Positions 7,742 through 18,069 of a stretch of 64,000 bases of DNA are shown here, piece after piece. The stretch's first letter is position 1; the number at the start of each line of letters is the position of its first letter. The notes under the pieces were generated by a model, which ran no database searches, was not told where the DNA came from, and saw only the letters and a list, made by a program, of their open reading frames with translations. A program made the position numbers and the translations under genes. This stretch comes from CAIVAT01 sp964525995. GTDB lineage: Bacteria; Bacteroidota; Bacteroidia; Bacteroidales; FEN-979. The DNA lies in the NCBI GenBank assembly GCA_964525995.1, contig CAZGIM010000022.1:10721-74720 (forward strand). The letters run 5' to 3'.

Positions 7742-9142
7742 TTAAAACAAACCAAAACTGAGATTGAATATCATTTCGTAAATGATACTCGTGAAACCGA
7801 CCACAATAATACCAGCCGAGCAGAGAAGCAGGCCGAGCCTGGTATAACCGTCGCTGCTGAACTTTTTAATCGGCTGGTCACTGCTATTGAGGAACATGGC
7901 CTTGATCACCAGCAGGTAGTAGTACAATGAAATGATGGTGTTGACAACGGCGATCAGGACCAGGATATAGTAACCCTGTTTCGCAGCCGCAGTGAAAAGG
8001 AAGAATTTTCCGAAAAAGCCTGCCAGTGGCGGGATTCCGGCCAGAGAAAATAATGCCAGCATCATGACGAGGCTCAGCTTGGGATTGGTACGGTACAGTC
8101 CGTCGTAATCGTCAATATTCTCTTTACCGGTACGGTTCGAAATGATTCCGACCACTCCGAAGGCCGCGAGGTTTGAAAAGATATAGACCAGCACGAAGTA
8201 AATCACCGTGGTCATGCCAAGCTGGCTTTGTCCGATGATACCAAGCAGGATAAAACCAGCCTGGGAAATGGAGGAGAAAGCAAGAAACCTTTTCAGATTC
8301 TGCTGCCGCATCGCAAACAGGTTCCCCAGTGTGATGGTAAGGATAATGATGATATAAAGAACCTCGCTCCACAAAACAGCGATCTTTGTGAACACGGTGT
8401 ACAGGATAATAGTGAAAATAAACACAGCAGCTCCTTTGGATATCACCGAAAGATATGAGGTAACATTAACGGGTGCACCTTCATATACGTCGGCCGTCCA
8501 AAGGTGGAAGGGAACGAGAGAAATTTTAAACGCCATCCCTGAAAAGAAGAAGATGAAGGCCAGTACCTGGAGCGGGGCACCAGTGATGAGCGGGGCGACA
8601 TCGGAAAAGTACATGGTCCCGGTTGTCCCGTAAATCATCGAAAGTCCGTACAGCAGGATACCCGAAGATAATGCCGAGATGAAGATCAGCTTGACGCCGG
8701 CTTCGGCCGATTTTTCCTTGAATCGTTCATAGGCGGCCAGGGCAGCAATCGGGATAGTGGCAAGTTCCAATCCAAGGTAAAACATCAGAAAATCGCCGGC
8801 AGAGATCATATAATTCATCCCGATCAGGGTTGAAAGCATCAGTAGGAAGAATTCACTGATTTTTTCTCTATTTTGATCCTGTTTCAGCCAATCGACCGAC
8901 TGCAGGAAAATGATCAGAACACCGATATTCAGGATGTTCTTAAGCAGCATGGTGAGTTGCGTCGATTGGTACATGCCTCCGAACAGCTCGCCGGGTTCTC
9001 CGGGCAGGAAACCAATAAAGGTCACCGCTGCCATTAAGAGGATGGCCGGCAAGATGATTTTCTGCTTCTGCGTGTTGGGCAGGATAATTTCGACAATCAA
9101 TAGAATCACTGTGATGGCCACCAGCAGCAATTCATGTCTCAT
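7742..9142 (-). CDS. nuoN: NADH-quinone oxidoreductase subunit N
   Basis: NuoN is one of the three antiporter-like proton-pumping subunits in the membrane arm of complex I. The product has about 14 hydrophobic helices. The core shows KFKISLVPFHLWTADVYEGA-like sequence (here MAFKISLVPFHLWTADVYEG), with the helix-7/8 lysine and histidine, and the broken-helix region FSSISQAGFILLGI. I take the ATG at 9142 (MRHELLLVAI) rather than the one at 9151. It is the last of the nuo genes. It is separated from nuoM by 121 bases that hold a degenerate copy of the intergenic arm repeat and a short palindrome, unlike the tight packing elsewhere in the operon. Confidence 0.95.
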   Translation of the reverse strand: MRHELLLVAITVILLIVEIILPNTQKQKIILPAILLMAAVTFIGFLPGEPGELFGGMYQSTQLTMLLKNILNIGVLIIFLQSVDWLKQDQNREKISEFFLLMLSTLIGMNYMISAGDFLMFYLGLELATIPIAALAAYERFKEKSAEAGVKLIFISALSSGILLYGLSMIYGTTGTMYFSDVAPLITGAPLQVLAFIFFFSGMAFKISLVPFHLWTADVYEGAPVNVTSYLSVISKGAAVFIFTIILYTVFTKIAVLWSEVLYIIIILTITLGNLFAMRQQNLKRFLAFSSISQAGFILLGIIGQSQLGMTTVIYFVLVYIFSNLAAFGVVGIISNRTGKENIDDYDGLYRTNPKLSLVMMLALFSLAGIPPLAGFFGKFFLFTAAAKQGYYILVLIAVVNTIISLYYYLLVIKAMFLNSSDQPIKKFSSDGYTRLGLLLCSAGIIVVGFTSIIYEMIFNLSFGLF

Positions 9143-9165
9143 GATCAGCATTTCTCGATATTTTT

Positions 9166-9230
9166 AATTCGTAAATCTTAAATCATCTTTTGTTCAATCT
9201 CTTCTGGTTCGATTCCCCGCGGCAAGCCGC
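9166..9230. repeat. Degenerate MITE-arm fragment and short palindrome between nuoM and nuoN
   Basis: Positions 9166-9199 resemble the arm of the 259-bp element found at 43131 and 54712 (AATCGTAAATC-type units followed by GTTCAATC). Positions 9219-9230 form a perfect palindrome, GCGGC-AA-GCCGC. Neither has an obvious terminator T-tract, so read-through into nuoN is possible. Confidence 0.5.
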
Positions 9231-9263
9231 TGTATCCGGTCCCGGGGCTCAAACCGTTTGATC

Positions 9264-10775
9264 TCATGGTAAAACTGGTATGACAGCGAGCAGTTTCTGC
9301 ATGACCGGGCCCAGTCCCTGGTTGATCATGTCAGATAACCAAAGCGGAGCGATCCCGATAAGGGTGATACCTGCAATCAGGGCGACCACACTTATCCTGT
9401 CATACCATTTTGCATCCGTAATCAGTTCATATTCCTCATTCCTTATTTTTCCCAACAGTAAAATGCCCACAACACGCAGAATATAGACTGCGGTGACCAC
9501 GATTGAGGAGGCCACGATGATGGTGGCAACGCGATGGAATACATCGGCGTTCTGGAATGCACCCACGAAAATGGTCATCTCGGCGACAAACCCGCTGAAT
9601 CCCGGGAGGCCGAGAGAGGCAAGACCGGCGATAACATATGCAACCGCAAGAAAGGGCATTACTTTCATGAGTCCGCCCATTTCATTGATATAGCGGGTAT
9701 GGGTGCGACCATAGATCATCCCGATCAGGGCAAAGAAGAGGGCCGTCATGATCCCATGGGAGATCATCTGCATGATGGCGCCATTTAACGCAGTTTGGTT
9801 GAACATCAGGATCGCGAAAAGTACCAGTGCGCAATGGCTCACCGAAGAATAGGCATTGATATATTTAAGGTCTTTCTGCCAGACTGCGCCAAGTGCGCCG
9901 TAAATAACACCGATGGTGGCGAGGATCAGGAATATCCAGGCATACTGGTGTGCTGCCTGCGGAAGCAGGAATACCGCAACACGGTAACAACCGTATCCTC
10001 CCAGTTTCATCAGCACACCCGCGTGAAGCATCGAGACGGCGGTAGGCGCCGAGGCATGACCATCGGGCGACCATGTATGGAACGGGAAGAGGGCACCAAG
10101 AACTCCGAACCCGATAAACAGGAACGGAAACAGGAACCGCTGCATGTCCATTGGAATGGTCTCTTTCGAAATTTTGATCAGGTCCCAGGTGAGGGGGCCT
10201 CCGTTAGGCGCCGAATTGAAATAGATCCCGATCAGTCCCAGGAGGATCAACGCCGAACCTCCCATGAGCATCAGGGTAAGTTTCATAGCAGAATAGTGCC
10301 TCGGGCCGCTTCCCCAAATCCCGATGAGGAGGTACATTGGGATAACGGCCAGTTCGTAAAACAGGAACATGGTGAAGAGGTCGAGACTGATAAAGAAACC
10401 AAAAACTCCGGTCGCCAGAAGGATAAGGAATGTGAAAAACTCGCGTGGAAGATCTTTTATATCCCAGCTTGCAAAGATTCCTGCAAAGACGACCAGTGAC
10501 GTGAGAGCGATCATCGCGACCGAAACACCGTCGACACCGATGTAAAAATGAATGTTCAGGGTTTGATACCATACATTATCCTGGACAAAGAGGACTTCAG
10601 CCATATTTCCGGCACGGCGTTCGGCCAGGAACAGCAGGATCAGCGTGATAGCGCTTGCGAGTTGCAATCCCATACCGATTGCTGAAACCCATTTCACCTG
10701 CATGTGGGTCTTGCACGAAAGAATTCCAATGATTGTAAGAACCGGTATGATGATAAACAGTGTCAGAATGCTCAT
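9264..10775 (-). CDS. nuoM: NADH-quinone oxidoreductase subunit M
   Basis: This 503-residue antiporter-like subunit of the complex I membrane arm translocates protons. The family signature is clear: LLIGIWGSGPRHYSAMKLTL, the FPFHTWSPDGHASAPTAVSM segment with the conserved histidine and lysine/glutamate relay region, and SSVSHCALVLFAILMFNQTA. About 14 transmembrane helices are expected, and the length is normal. It lies 12 bases downstream of nuoL. As in other NuoM proteins, an acidic residue (YELAVIP) occurs in helix 5. There is nothing odd about it. Confidence 0.96.
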   Translation of the reverse strand: MSILTLFIIIPVLTIIGILSCKTHMQVKWVSAIGMGLQLASAITLILLFLAERRAGNMAEVLFVQDNVWYQTLNIHFYIGVDGVSVAMIALTSLVVFAGIFASWDIKDLPREFFTFLILLATGVFGFFISLDLFTMFLFYELAVIPMYLLIGIWGSGPRHYSAMKLTLMLMGGSALILLGLIGIYFNSAPNGGPLTWDLIKISKETIPMDMQRFLFPFLFIGFGVLGALFPFHTWSPDGHASAPTAVSMLHAGVLMKLGGYGCYRVAVFLLPQAAHQYAWIFLILATIGVIYGALGAVWQKDLKYINAYSSVSHCALVLFAILMFNQTALNGAIMQMISHGIMTALFFALIGMIYGRTHTRYINEMGGLMKVMPFLAVAYVIAGLASLGLPGFSGFVAEMTIFVGAFQNADVFHRVATIIVASSIVVTAVYILRVVGILLLGKIRNEEYELITDAKWYDRISVVALIAGITLIGIAPLWLSDMINQGLGPVMQKLLAVIPVLP

Positions 10776-10787
10776 TGTTCTACAGTG

Positions 10788-12713
<1,926 letters not shown>

Positions 12714-12722
12714 AGGGTACAA

Positions 12723-12871
12723 TTTTCGTAGTTATTCTGCTTAGGTTGGTTAATTGTCGTTATTGCACTATTATACAAGCGATTAGAGATTAGAGATCAG
12801 CGATTAGGATTGAGATGGATTCGTTTTCATATTTTCATTTCCCCTGTTCGCTAACAACTATTCGCTAATCC
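12723..12871. repeat. Repeat-rich gap between nuoK and nuoL
   Basis: The gap contains GCGATTAGAGATTAGAGATC-type direct repeats (12779-12800) and ATTCGCTAAT/TTCGCTAACA variants near 12845-12870. They resemble the short intergenic repeats seen elsewhere in the window. No gene, hairpin terminator or promoter is evident. Confidence 0.45.
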
Positions 12872-13189
12872 CTAATATTTCATTTCATTCATCTTTTCAA
12901 CATTGATGTTAATCAGTCTGCGGTAAATATTGATGATGATGGCGATGGCCACCGATGCTTCCGCCGCAGCGACTGCAATAATGAACACGGTGAAAAACAT
13001 CCCCTCGAGGTGATCCGGATAAAGGATCTTATTAAATGCCACGAAGTTGATATTGACCGAATTCAGAATCAACTCGGTCGACATCAGGATGGTGATCAGG
13101 TTCTTCCTGACGAGGAATCCATAGATACCGACAAAGAACATGATGGTGCCGGTGATCAGAAACCAATGTAATGGAACGCCTTCAAACAT
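12872..13189 (-). CDS. nuoK: NADH-quinone oxidoreductase subunit K
   Basis: NuoK is a small three-helix subunit (105 residues) that links the quinone chamber to the antiporter modules. The sequence MSTELILNSVNINFVAF contains the essential membrane glutamate (TEL), and AVAAAEASVAIAIIINIYRR carries the second conserved glutamate, both needed for proton transfer. Its length matches the family exactly. It sits between nuoJ and nuoL. The 53 bases upstream contain ATTCGTCAATCGTAAATC-like repeat text. Confidence 0.95.
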   Translation of the reverse strand: MFEGVPLHWFLITGTIMFFVGIYGFLVRKNLITILMSTELILNSVNINFVAFNKILYPDHLEGMFFTVFIIAVAAAEASVAIAIIINIYRRLININVEKMNEMKY

Positions 13190-13204
13190 AGTATAAGATT
13201 TTAC

Positions 13205-13240
13205 TTATTCGTCAATCGTAAATCATTAAATCGTAAATTG
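13205..13240. repeat. Short AATCGTAAATC intergenic repeat
   Basis: Three close variants of the unit (A)TCGTAAAT occur between nuoJ and nuoK. The same unit makes up the arms of the MITE-like element at 43131 and 54712. Confidence 0.5.
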
Positions 13241-13242
13241 GA

Positions 13243-13755
13243 TCAGTCCTTCCTCTTTTTCGCCAGAATGATGGCCCCCACCATGGCAGCAAGCAGCAGG
13301 ATGCTGATTACTTCAAACGGAAGCGCATACCCGAATTTTTCTGTACTGATAAGGCTTTTTGAAATCTCGCGGATGTTGGTGCGTTCACTATCGGCAACCA
13401 CTGCGGCTGGGAAATTATACTGCATGATGGTGATGATGGTGATAACGGCGCCAGTTGCTGCCGCAAGAAATGCCGGTACTTTTTTCTTCCATGACGCAGC
13501 TTCAAGCTTCTCCCCGACATGGCTGGTCAGCAGGATGGAGAAGATGATCAGCACCACGATGCCGCCCGCATAGAGCGTGAGCTGAATGGCAGCCAGGAAA
13601 TTGAACCGCAGCAAAAAATAGAGGCCCCCGGTGGCCACCAGAACAAAAAGCAGGAAGGTGGCTGCCCGGAGGATTCGCCGGCTGGTCACGGTCATTATGG
13701 AAAAAATGATAATGACTGCCGAAAAGATCGTAAACATCAATTGATTGGTCGTCAT
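13243..13755 (-). CDS. nuoJ: NADH-quinone oxidoreductase subunit J
   Basis: This 170-residue subunit has five hydrophobic helices and belongs to the proximal membrane arm of complex I. The middle helix contains NFLAAIQLTLYAGGIVVLII, the pi-bulge-containing TM3 region (YAGGIVVL) that is a NuoJ hallmark. The ATG overlaps the nuoI stop codon in an ATGA arrangement, which favours translational coupling. The C-terminal helix (LPFEVISILLLAAMVGAIIL) ends in KKRKD. Normal in length. Confidence 0.95.
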   Translation of the reverse strand: MTTNQLMFTIFSAVIIIFSIMTVTSRRILRAATFLLFVLVATGGLYFLLRFNFLAAIQLTLYAGGIVVLIIFSILLTSHVGEKLEAASWKKKVPAFLAAATGAVITIITIMQYNFPAAVVADSERTNIREISKSLISTEKFGYALPFEVISILLLAAMVGAIILAKKRKD

Positions 13756-14234
13756 TCTGCAATATCTTTAATGATGGATGATCCGGGTTTATTTAAAATC
13801 TTGGTCAGCCTGGAACGGTCAAAGACTGCGTGTTCAAACTGCTGTCCCCATGCCAATGCGTTCGAAGGACATGATTTGATGCATAACCCGCAGAAGGTGC
13901 ACATCGAAAGATGATAAATATGCTTTTCGATGATGCGTTTCTTTTTCCCATCAGGGGTGTCGATCTTGTTCTGGATGATCTCGATGGATCCGTTCGGGCA
14001 GTTGTTTTCGCAGATCGCGCAACCGGTGCACCGGTGTTCATTGCGTTCGTTATGCGGCATGATCACTTCACCCTTATACCGGTCGAACATTTTCAGCGTC
14101 TTCCTGTTTTCAGGATACTGTTGTGTCACGATTTGCCCGGGACTGAAAAAATATCCTGCGGTTACGCTCAACCCCTTCAGGAGTGACGTTACAGCGCGGA
14201 ATATATCAGAAAAGTATTTGAAAAAGCTGTTCAT
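13752..14234 (-). CDS. nuoI: NADH-quinone oxidoreductase subunit I (2x[4Fe-4S])
   Basis: NuoI holds clusters N6a and N6b, which pass electrons toward N2 in NuoB. Two complete motifs are visible: CTGCAICENNCP and CTFCGLCIKSCP, both CxxCxxCxxxCP. I chose the ATG at 14234 (MNSFFKYFSD). The open frame continues to a TTG at 14252, which would overlap nuoH without need. About 160 residues. In this NuoEFG-less complex it is the likely docking point for an external electron donor such as ferredoxin (inference from known 11-subunit complexes). Confidence 0.95.
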   Translation of the reverse strand: MNSFFKYFSDIFRAVTSLLKGLSVTAGYFFSPGQIVTQQYPENRKTLKMFDRYKGEVIMPHNERNEHRCTGCAICENNCPNGSIEIIQNKIDTPDGKKKRIIEKHIYHLSMCTFCGLCIKSCPSNALAWGQQFEHAVFDRSRLTKILNKPGSSIIKDIAE

Positions 14235-14239
14235 AGTTT

Positions 14240-15328
14240 TTAAAAATGCCAACCCATTAATACGATAAAAGCCATGATGAGAATGTTGACCAGGTTAATG
14301 GGCAACAGGTATTTCCATTCCAGCGTCAACAACTGGTCGATCCTCAACCGTGGGAATGTCCACTTAAATAACATGATCACCCAGATCAGGAAGAAGGTCT
14401 TACCGATGTACCATACCAACGGAGGAATAAAATCCATCACATTATTAAATCCCGTCCATCCCCCGATATGAAAGGGCATCCACCCTCCCAGGAAAAGTGT
14501 GGCAGCAATCGAGGCGACGATAAACATGTTCATGAACTCGGAAAGGTAGAAAAAAGCAAATTTGATCCCGGAATATTCTGTGTGGAATCCGGCCGTAAGT
14601 TCCGACTCAGCTTCGGCCAAGTCAAAGGGACCGCGGTTGATCTCGGCGGTGCTTGCGATAAGGTAGACAACAAATGCGATGACGGCCGGGATATGGCCCT
14701 TGAAGATAAACCAGCCGTCGGCTTGTCCTTCAACAATGGCCGAAAACTGCATAGTCCCTGCCAATATGATCATTGTGATGAGCGACAGGCTTACCGAAAG
14801 TTCATAGCTGACGATCTGGGCGCCGGAACGCATGGCCCCGATCAGGGAGAATTTGCTGTTGCTCGACCAGCCTGCCAGCAACACCCCGACAACGCTCAGT
14901 GAGGAAACGGCCACCACATAAAGAATTCCAATGTCGAAATCGATGGCATGCAGCCCTTTGGCATATGGTATGGCGGCCATAGCCATAAAGTTGACAATGA
15001 TCACAATGAACGGTGCGATGTTGAACAACACCTTATCGGCGTTTTTGATGGTGATGAGCTCCTTTAACATCAGCTTGATGAAGTCGGCAATGGTCTGGAA
15101 GAAGCCGTAAGGGCCGACACGGTTGGGACCGACACGGTTCTGAACAAAGGCGCAGACCTTTCTTTCGGCATACACCAGAAACAGGCCCATCAATGCATAA
15201 GCGATCAGGAAGACCAGGCCGATGATGGTGAGTTCCCACACAGTTGCCCAGAAGGGTGAGCAGTTATCGAACAGGGCCTTATCGATCGCCTTATTGAATG
15301 CTGTAAAATCGTAAATGCTGAAACTCAT
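14240..15328 (-). CDS. nuoH: NADH-quinone oxidoreductase subunit H
   Basis: NuoH forms the quinone-binding chamber with NuoB and NuoD. The 362-residue protein has the typical eight-helix pattern and signature loops NRVGPNRVGPYGFFQTIADF, EINRGPFDLAEAESELTAGF and TEYSGIKFAFFYLSEF, the acid-rich loop thought to couple quinone chemistry to proton pumping. It lies 12 bases downstream of nuoD. All the conserved acidic residues I can recognise are present. Confidence 0.96.
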   Translation of the reverse strand: MSFSIYDFTAFNKAIDKALFDNCSPFWATVWELTIIGLVFLIAYALMGLFLVYAERKVCAFVQNRVGPNRVGPYGFFQTIADFIKLMLKELITIKNADKVLFNIAPFIVIIVNFMAMAAIPYAKGLHAIDFDIGILYVVAVSSLSVVGVLLAGWSSNSKFSLIGAMRSGAQIVSYELSVSLSLITMIILAGTMQFSAIVEGQADGWFIFKGHIPAVIAFVVYLIASTAEINRGPFDLAEAESELTAGFHTEYSGIKFAFFYLSEFMNMFIVASIAATLFLGGWMPFHIGGWTGFNNVMDFIPPLVWYIGKTFFLIWVIMLFKWTFPRLRIDQLLTLEWKYLLPINLVNILIMAFIVLMGWHF

Positions 15329-15340
15329 AGATAAATCGTA

Positions 15341-16468
15341 TTATCTGTCAATATCGGGAATAACATAATCGAGGGATCCGCCGATGGCGATCAGGTCGGC
15401 AATTTTATACCCGCGGCTCATATGGTCAAGGGCGCTGAGGTTTGAGAAATTGGGCGACCGGAATTTCATGCGGTAGGGAGATTTATTGCCATCACTCACG
15501 ACATAAACGCCGTACTCGCCGCGTGCTGCCTCCACCCGCTGATAGTATTCCCCCGCGGGCAGCTTGATGACCGCTTTCATCTTAGCCGAAAAATCACCCG
15601 CCGGGATATTGTCAATCAGCTGTTCAATGATCTTCAGCGATTCGCGCATTTCATGCATTCTGACCATATAGCGGGCAAATGTATCACCAGCTGTTTCAAG
15701 AGCTTCCCTGAAATCAACTTTATCATATGCGGCATAAGGATGGCGTTTGCGGACATCGCACGAGAAACCGGAACCGCGTCCTGTCGGACCGGTAACCCCA
15801 TAGCTGATGACATCCTCTTTCGAGATATAGCCGATCCCCTTGGTACGCTCCTGCATAATGATATTCCCGGTAAGAATGTAGTCATAATCTTTGATCTTCT
15901 TCCGGAAATATTTGATGAAATCCTTGGTTCTTTTTTGGAAGTTCGGATGGATATCCATCATCAGGCCTCCCGGTGTGTAATAGCTGTGCAGCAACCGCGA
16001 TCCGAAAGATTCTTCAAAAATGTCGAGAATCTTCTCACGATCCCTCAGGCCGTAAAAATAACAGGTCTGACCCCCCATGTCCATCCCGAAACTGCACCAC
16101 CAGAGCTGATGGGATGCAATCCGGGTTAACTCATCAAGAATGGTCCGGATGTATTTTACCCGCTCGGGGACATCGACTTCAAGCGCATTTTCAACCAGCA
16201 GGCATACCGCATGGTTGTTAATATGGGCCGAAAGATAGTCCATCCGGTCGGTGAGGTGGATGATCTGGGGATAGGTGTCTTTTTCGCACATCTTTTCAAT
16301 ACCCCTGTGAATGTAACCGCAATGAGGTTGCAGGCTTTTTACTGTCTCTCCCTGGAGGGAGAGGACCAGCCGGAGCACCCCGTGGGTTGAGGGGTGCTGG
16401 GGGCCCATATTAATATGGTATTCCCCTTCCTCAATATTAACCGCAGGCGGGTTGATGACTTCTTTCAT
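15341..16468 (-). CDS. nuoD: NADH-quinone oxidoreductase subunit D (49 kDa)
   Basis: This 375-residue hydrogenase-like subunit lines the quinone site together with NuoB. It has the N-terminal loop NMGPQHPSTHGVLRLVL, with the histidine pair near the quinone headgroup, followed by GYIHRGIEKM, DRMDYLSAHINNH and GPTGRGSGFSCDVRKRHPY. Hydrogenase nickel-binding cysteines are absent, as expected for complex I. It is separate from nuoC here; some Bacteroidota have fused nuoCD. It lies three bases after nuoC. Confidence 0.97.
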   Translation of the reverse strand: MKEVINPPAVNIEEGEYHINMGPQHPSTHGVLRLVLSLQGETVKSLQPHCGYIHRGIEKMCEKDTYPQIIHLTDRMDYLSAHINNHAVCLLVENALEVDVPERVKYIRTILDELTRIASHQLWWCSFGMDMGGQTCYFYGLRDREKILDIFEESFGSRLLHSYYTPGGLMMDIHPNFQKRTKDFIKYFRKKIKDYDYILTGNIIMQERTKGIGYISKEDVISYGVTGPTGRGSGFSCDVRKRHPYAAYDKVDFREALETAGDTFARYMVRMHEMRESLKIIEQLIDNIPAGDFSAKMKAVIKLPAGEYYQRVEAARGEYGVYVVSDGNKSPYRMKFRSPNFSNLSALDHMSRGYKIADLIAIGGSLDYVIPDIDR

Positions 16469-16471
16469 ACC

Positions 16472-16930
16472 TTATAGTTCTACGATGTTAACTTCATCCA
16501 CATAATCTTTACGAAGGGGATGTCCTTTCCAGTCCTCTTCAAGGAAAAATCTCCGTAAATCGGGGTGGTTATTGAATTTCACCCCAAGCAGATCATAGAC
16601 TTCCCTTTCATGAAGTTCAGCCGTCCGCCAGATATCACATACTGTATCAACAGCGGCGTTCTCCCGGTCAGCAGTCCGTACTTTCAGGACAAGCTGGTGC
16701 TGCAGCGTGGTCGATTCCATGTGATAGACCACTTCGAAATACTTGAGCATATCGACCCCTGAAAGGCAGAAAAGGTAATCAAATGACAAATCGGGATCTT
16801 CTTTCAGCCTGACAGCCAGCGCGTGCATTTTATCCGGTGGAATGACGAACATCGGGAATTGTTTATTTTCCTGGAATTCTGCGTCGGGGACAAGACCCAG
16901 AATACGGTCCTTTAATGCTGCTTTATCCAT
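16472..16930 (-). CDS. nuoC: NADH-quinone oxidoreductase subunit C (30 kDa)
   Basis: This 152-residue peripheral-arm subunit carries the NuoC signature ELHEREVYDLLGVKFNNHPD followed by LRRFFLEEDWKGHPLRKDY at the C-terminus. The N-terminal half is the usual variable alpha/beta region (FPMFVIPPDKMHALAVRLKE). It has a structural role next to NuoB and NuoD and binds no cofactor. Gene spacing of 13 bases to nuoB and three to nuoD shows one operon. Confidence 0.95.
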   Translation of the reverse strand: MDKAALKDRILGLVPDAEFQENKQFPMFVIPPDKMHALAVRLKEDPDLSFDYLFCLSGVDMLKYFEVVYHMESTTLQHQLVLKVRTADRENAAVDTVCDIWRTAELHEREVYDLLGVKFNNHPDLRRFFLEEDWKGHPLRKDYVDEVNIVEL

Positions 16931-16943
16931 GGGGGGAGATTAT

Positions 16944-17495
16944 CTATTTTAAGTTCTCTGTTTTTCTTGGGCTGGTGATTGTTTCCAGTTTGACTTTACG
17001 CTGAAGCTGCATAACTCCATATAAAAGAGATTCAGGACGGGGTGGGCATCCCGGCACGTACACATCAACAGGGACCACGTGATCAACGCCACGAATCACA
17101 TGATAGCTGTTATAATAAAAAGGTCCACCGGATACGGCGCAGGCGCCCATCGCAATGACATATTTTGGGTCGGCCATCTGATCATACAATCGTTTGAGTA
17201 CCGGGGCCATTTTGTTGGTGATCGTACCCGCCACCACGATGACATCGGCCTGTCGGGGAGAAGCGCGGTAAACTTCAATCCCGAACCGGGCGAAGTCGTG
17301 ACGGGGGGCCCCTGTTGCCATCATTTCGATGGCACAGCAGCTTGTGGCGAAAGTCAACGGCCAAAGCGAATTGGAACGTCCCCAGTCTATAATGGCATCA
17401 AGTGTGGAAATGATGATGTTCCCTCCTGATTTCTTGAACAACTCCAGGGTTTCATTATCGCGGAAATCCGCTTCTTTTATGTTTTTTATTCCCAT
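16944..17495 (-). CDS. nuoB: NADH-quinone oxidoreductase subunit B, N2 cluster
   Basis: NuoB carries the terminal [4Fe-4S] cluster N2, which reduces quinone. The ligands can be recognised: the adjacent pair in FATSCCAIEMM (about residues 52-53), the cysteine in AMGACAVSGGPF and that in VPGCPPRPESL. The 183-residue length is normal. Its ATG overlaps the nuoA 3' end by ten bases. ASPRQADVIVVAGT and TNKMAPVLKRLYDQM match the conserved core. Confidence 0.97.
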   Translation of the reverse strand: MGIKNIKEADFRDNETLELFKKSGGNIIISTLDAIIDWGRSNSLWPLTFATSCCAIEMMATGAPRHDFARFGIEVYRASPRQADVIVVAGTITNKMAPVLKRLYDQMADPKYVIAMGACAVSGGPFYYNSYHVIRGVDHVVPVDVYVPGCPPRPESLLYGVMQLQRKVKLETITSPRKTENLK

Positions 17496-17836
17496 TTTAA
17501 AGCTCCTTTCCTCCAGGCATACAAGAGGCCCAAACCAAGTACGAAAAAGAAGATCACGATTTCAACGAAGGCCACCATTCCCAATTCCTTCATCATTACA
17601 GCCCATGGGAAGATGAAAACACTTTCCACATCGAACACCAGAAAGATGATGGCAAAAAGATAATATCCCACATTGAACTGAAGCCACGTAAGACCTTCGG
17701 TGGGGATACCGCATTCGTAAGGTTCGGCTTTTTGCGGATTTTTCGAGCTGGGTGCGACGTAGTGGGCAAAAACGAGGGCGAACCCCACCAGGAATGCTCC
17801 CACGATGAAGAACAGAATCAAACTTTCAGCACTCAT
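17486..17836 (-). CDS. nuoA: NADH-quinone oxidoreductase subunit A
   Basis: This 116-residue subunit with three membrane helices is the first gene of the nuo operon. Between helices 1 and 2 lies the signature KAEPYECGIPTEG (the loop cysteine in ECG is near the quinone cavity), followed by FNVGYYLFAIIFLVFDVESV with the conserved acidic residues. A full-match -7 box lies 29 bases upstream. The order A-B-C-D-H-I-J-K-L-M-N follows. Confidence 0.96.
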   Translation of the reverse strand: MSAESLILFFIVGAFLVGFALVFAHYVAPSSKNPQKAEPYECGIPTEGLTWLQFNVGYYLFAIIFLVFDVESVFIFPWAVMMKELGMVAFVEIVIFFFVLGLGLLYAWRKGALKWE

Positions 17837-17864
17837 AATGTGAATTGATTAACAATGAGGGGGG

Positions 17865-17872
17865 CAAAGTTA
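17865..17872 (-). promoter_or_regulatory. Candidate -7 box of the nuo operon
   Basis: On the minus strand this reads TAACTTTG (TAnnTTTG consensus), 28 bases upstream of the nuoA ATG and followed by a C-run. No clear -33 TTTG is visible, so it is a reasonable but unproven promoter. Confidence 0.5.
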
Positions 17873-18069
17873 AAAATTAAAATGAAATAACCTAACCGGA
17901 TATATTTGAAAAAGTATATATCATCAATGTATGTTATTAAACCAGTGATAGATAGATAATCAAAATCAAAAAATATCAAAATATTGGTTGATATTTGTCA
18001 ATGACTTGTTATGCGTTTCCAGTGGCCGGGGTTGAAAATGTTTTACATTTGATTTTTATTTCCGATTTT

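Noticed and set aside
9795..10499. Open frame of 234 codons on the plus strand
   Set aside because: It runs antisense through nuoM, is highly charged and has no family features; a shadow of the real gene's codon bias.
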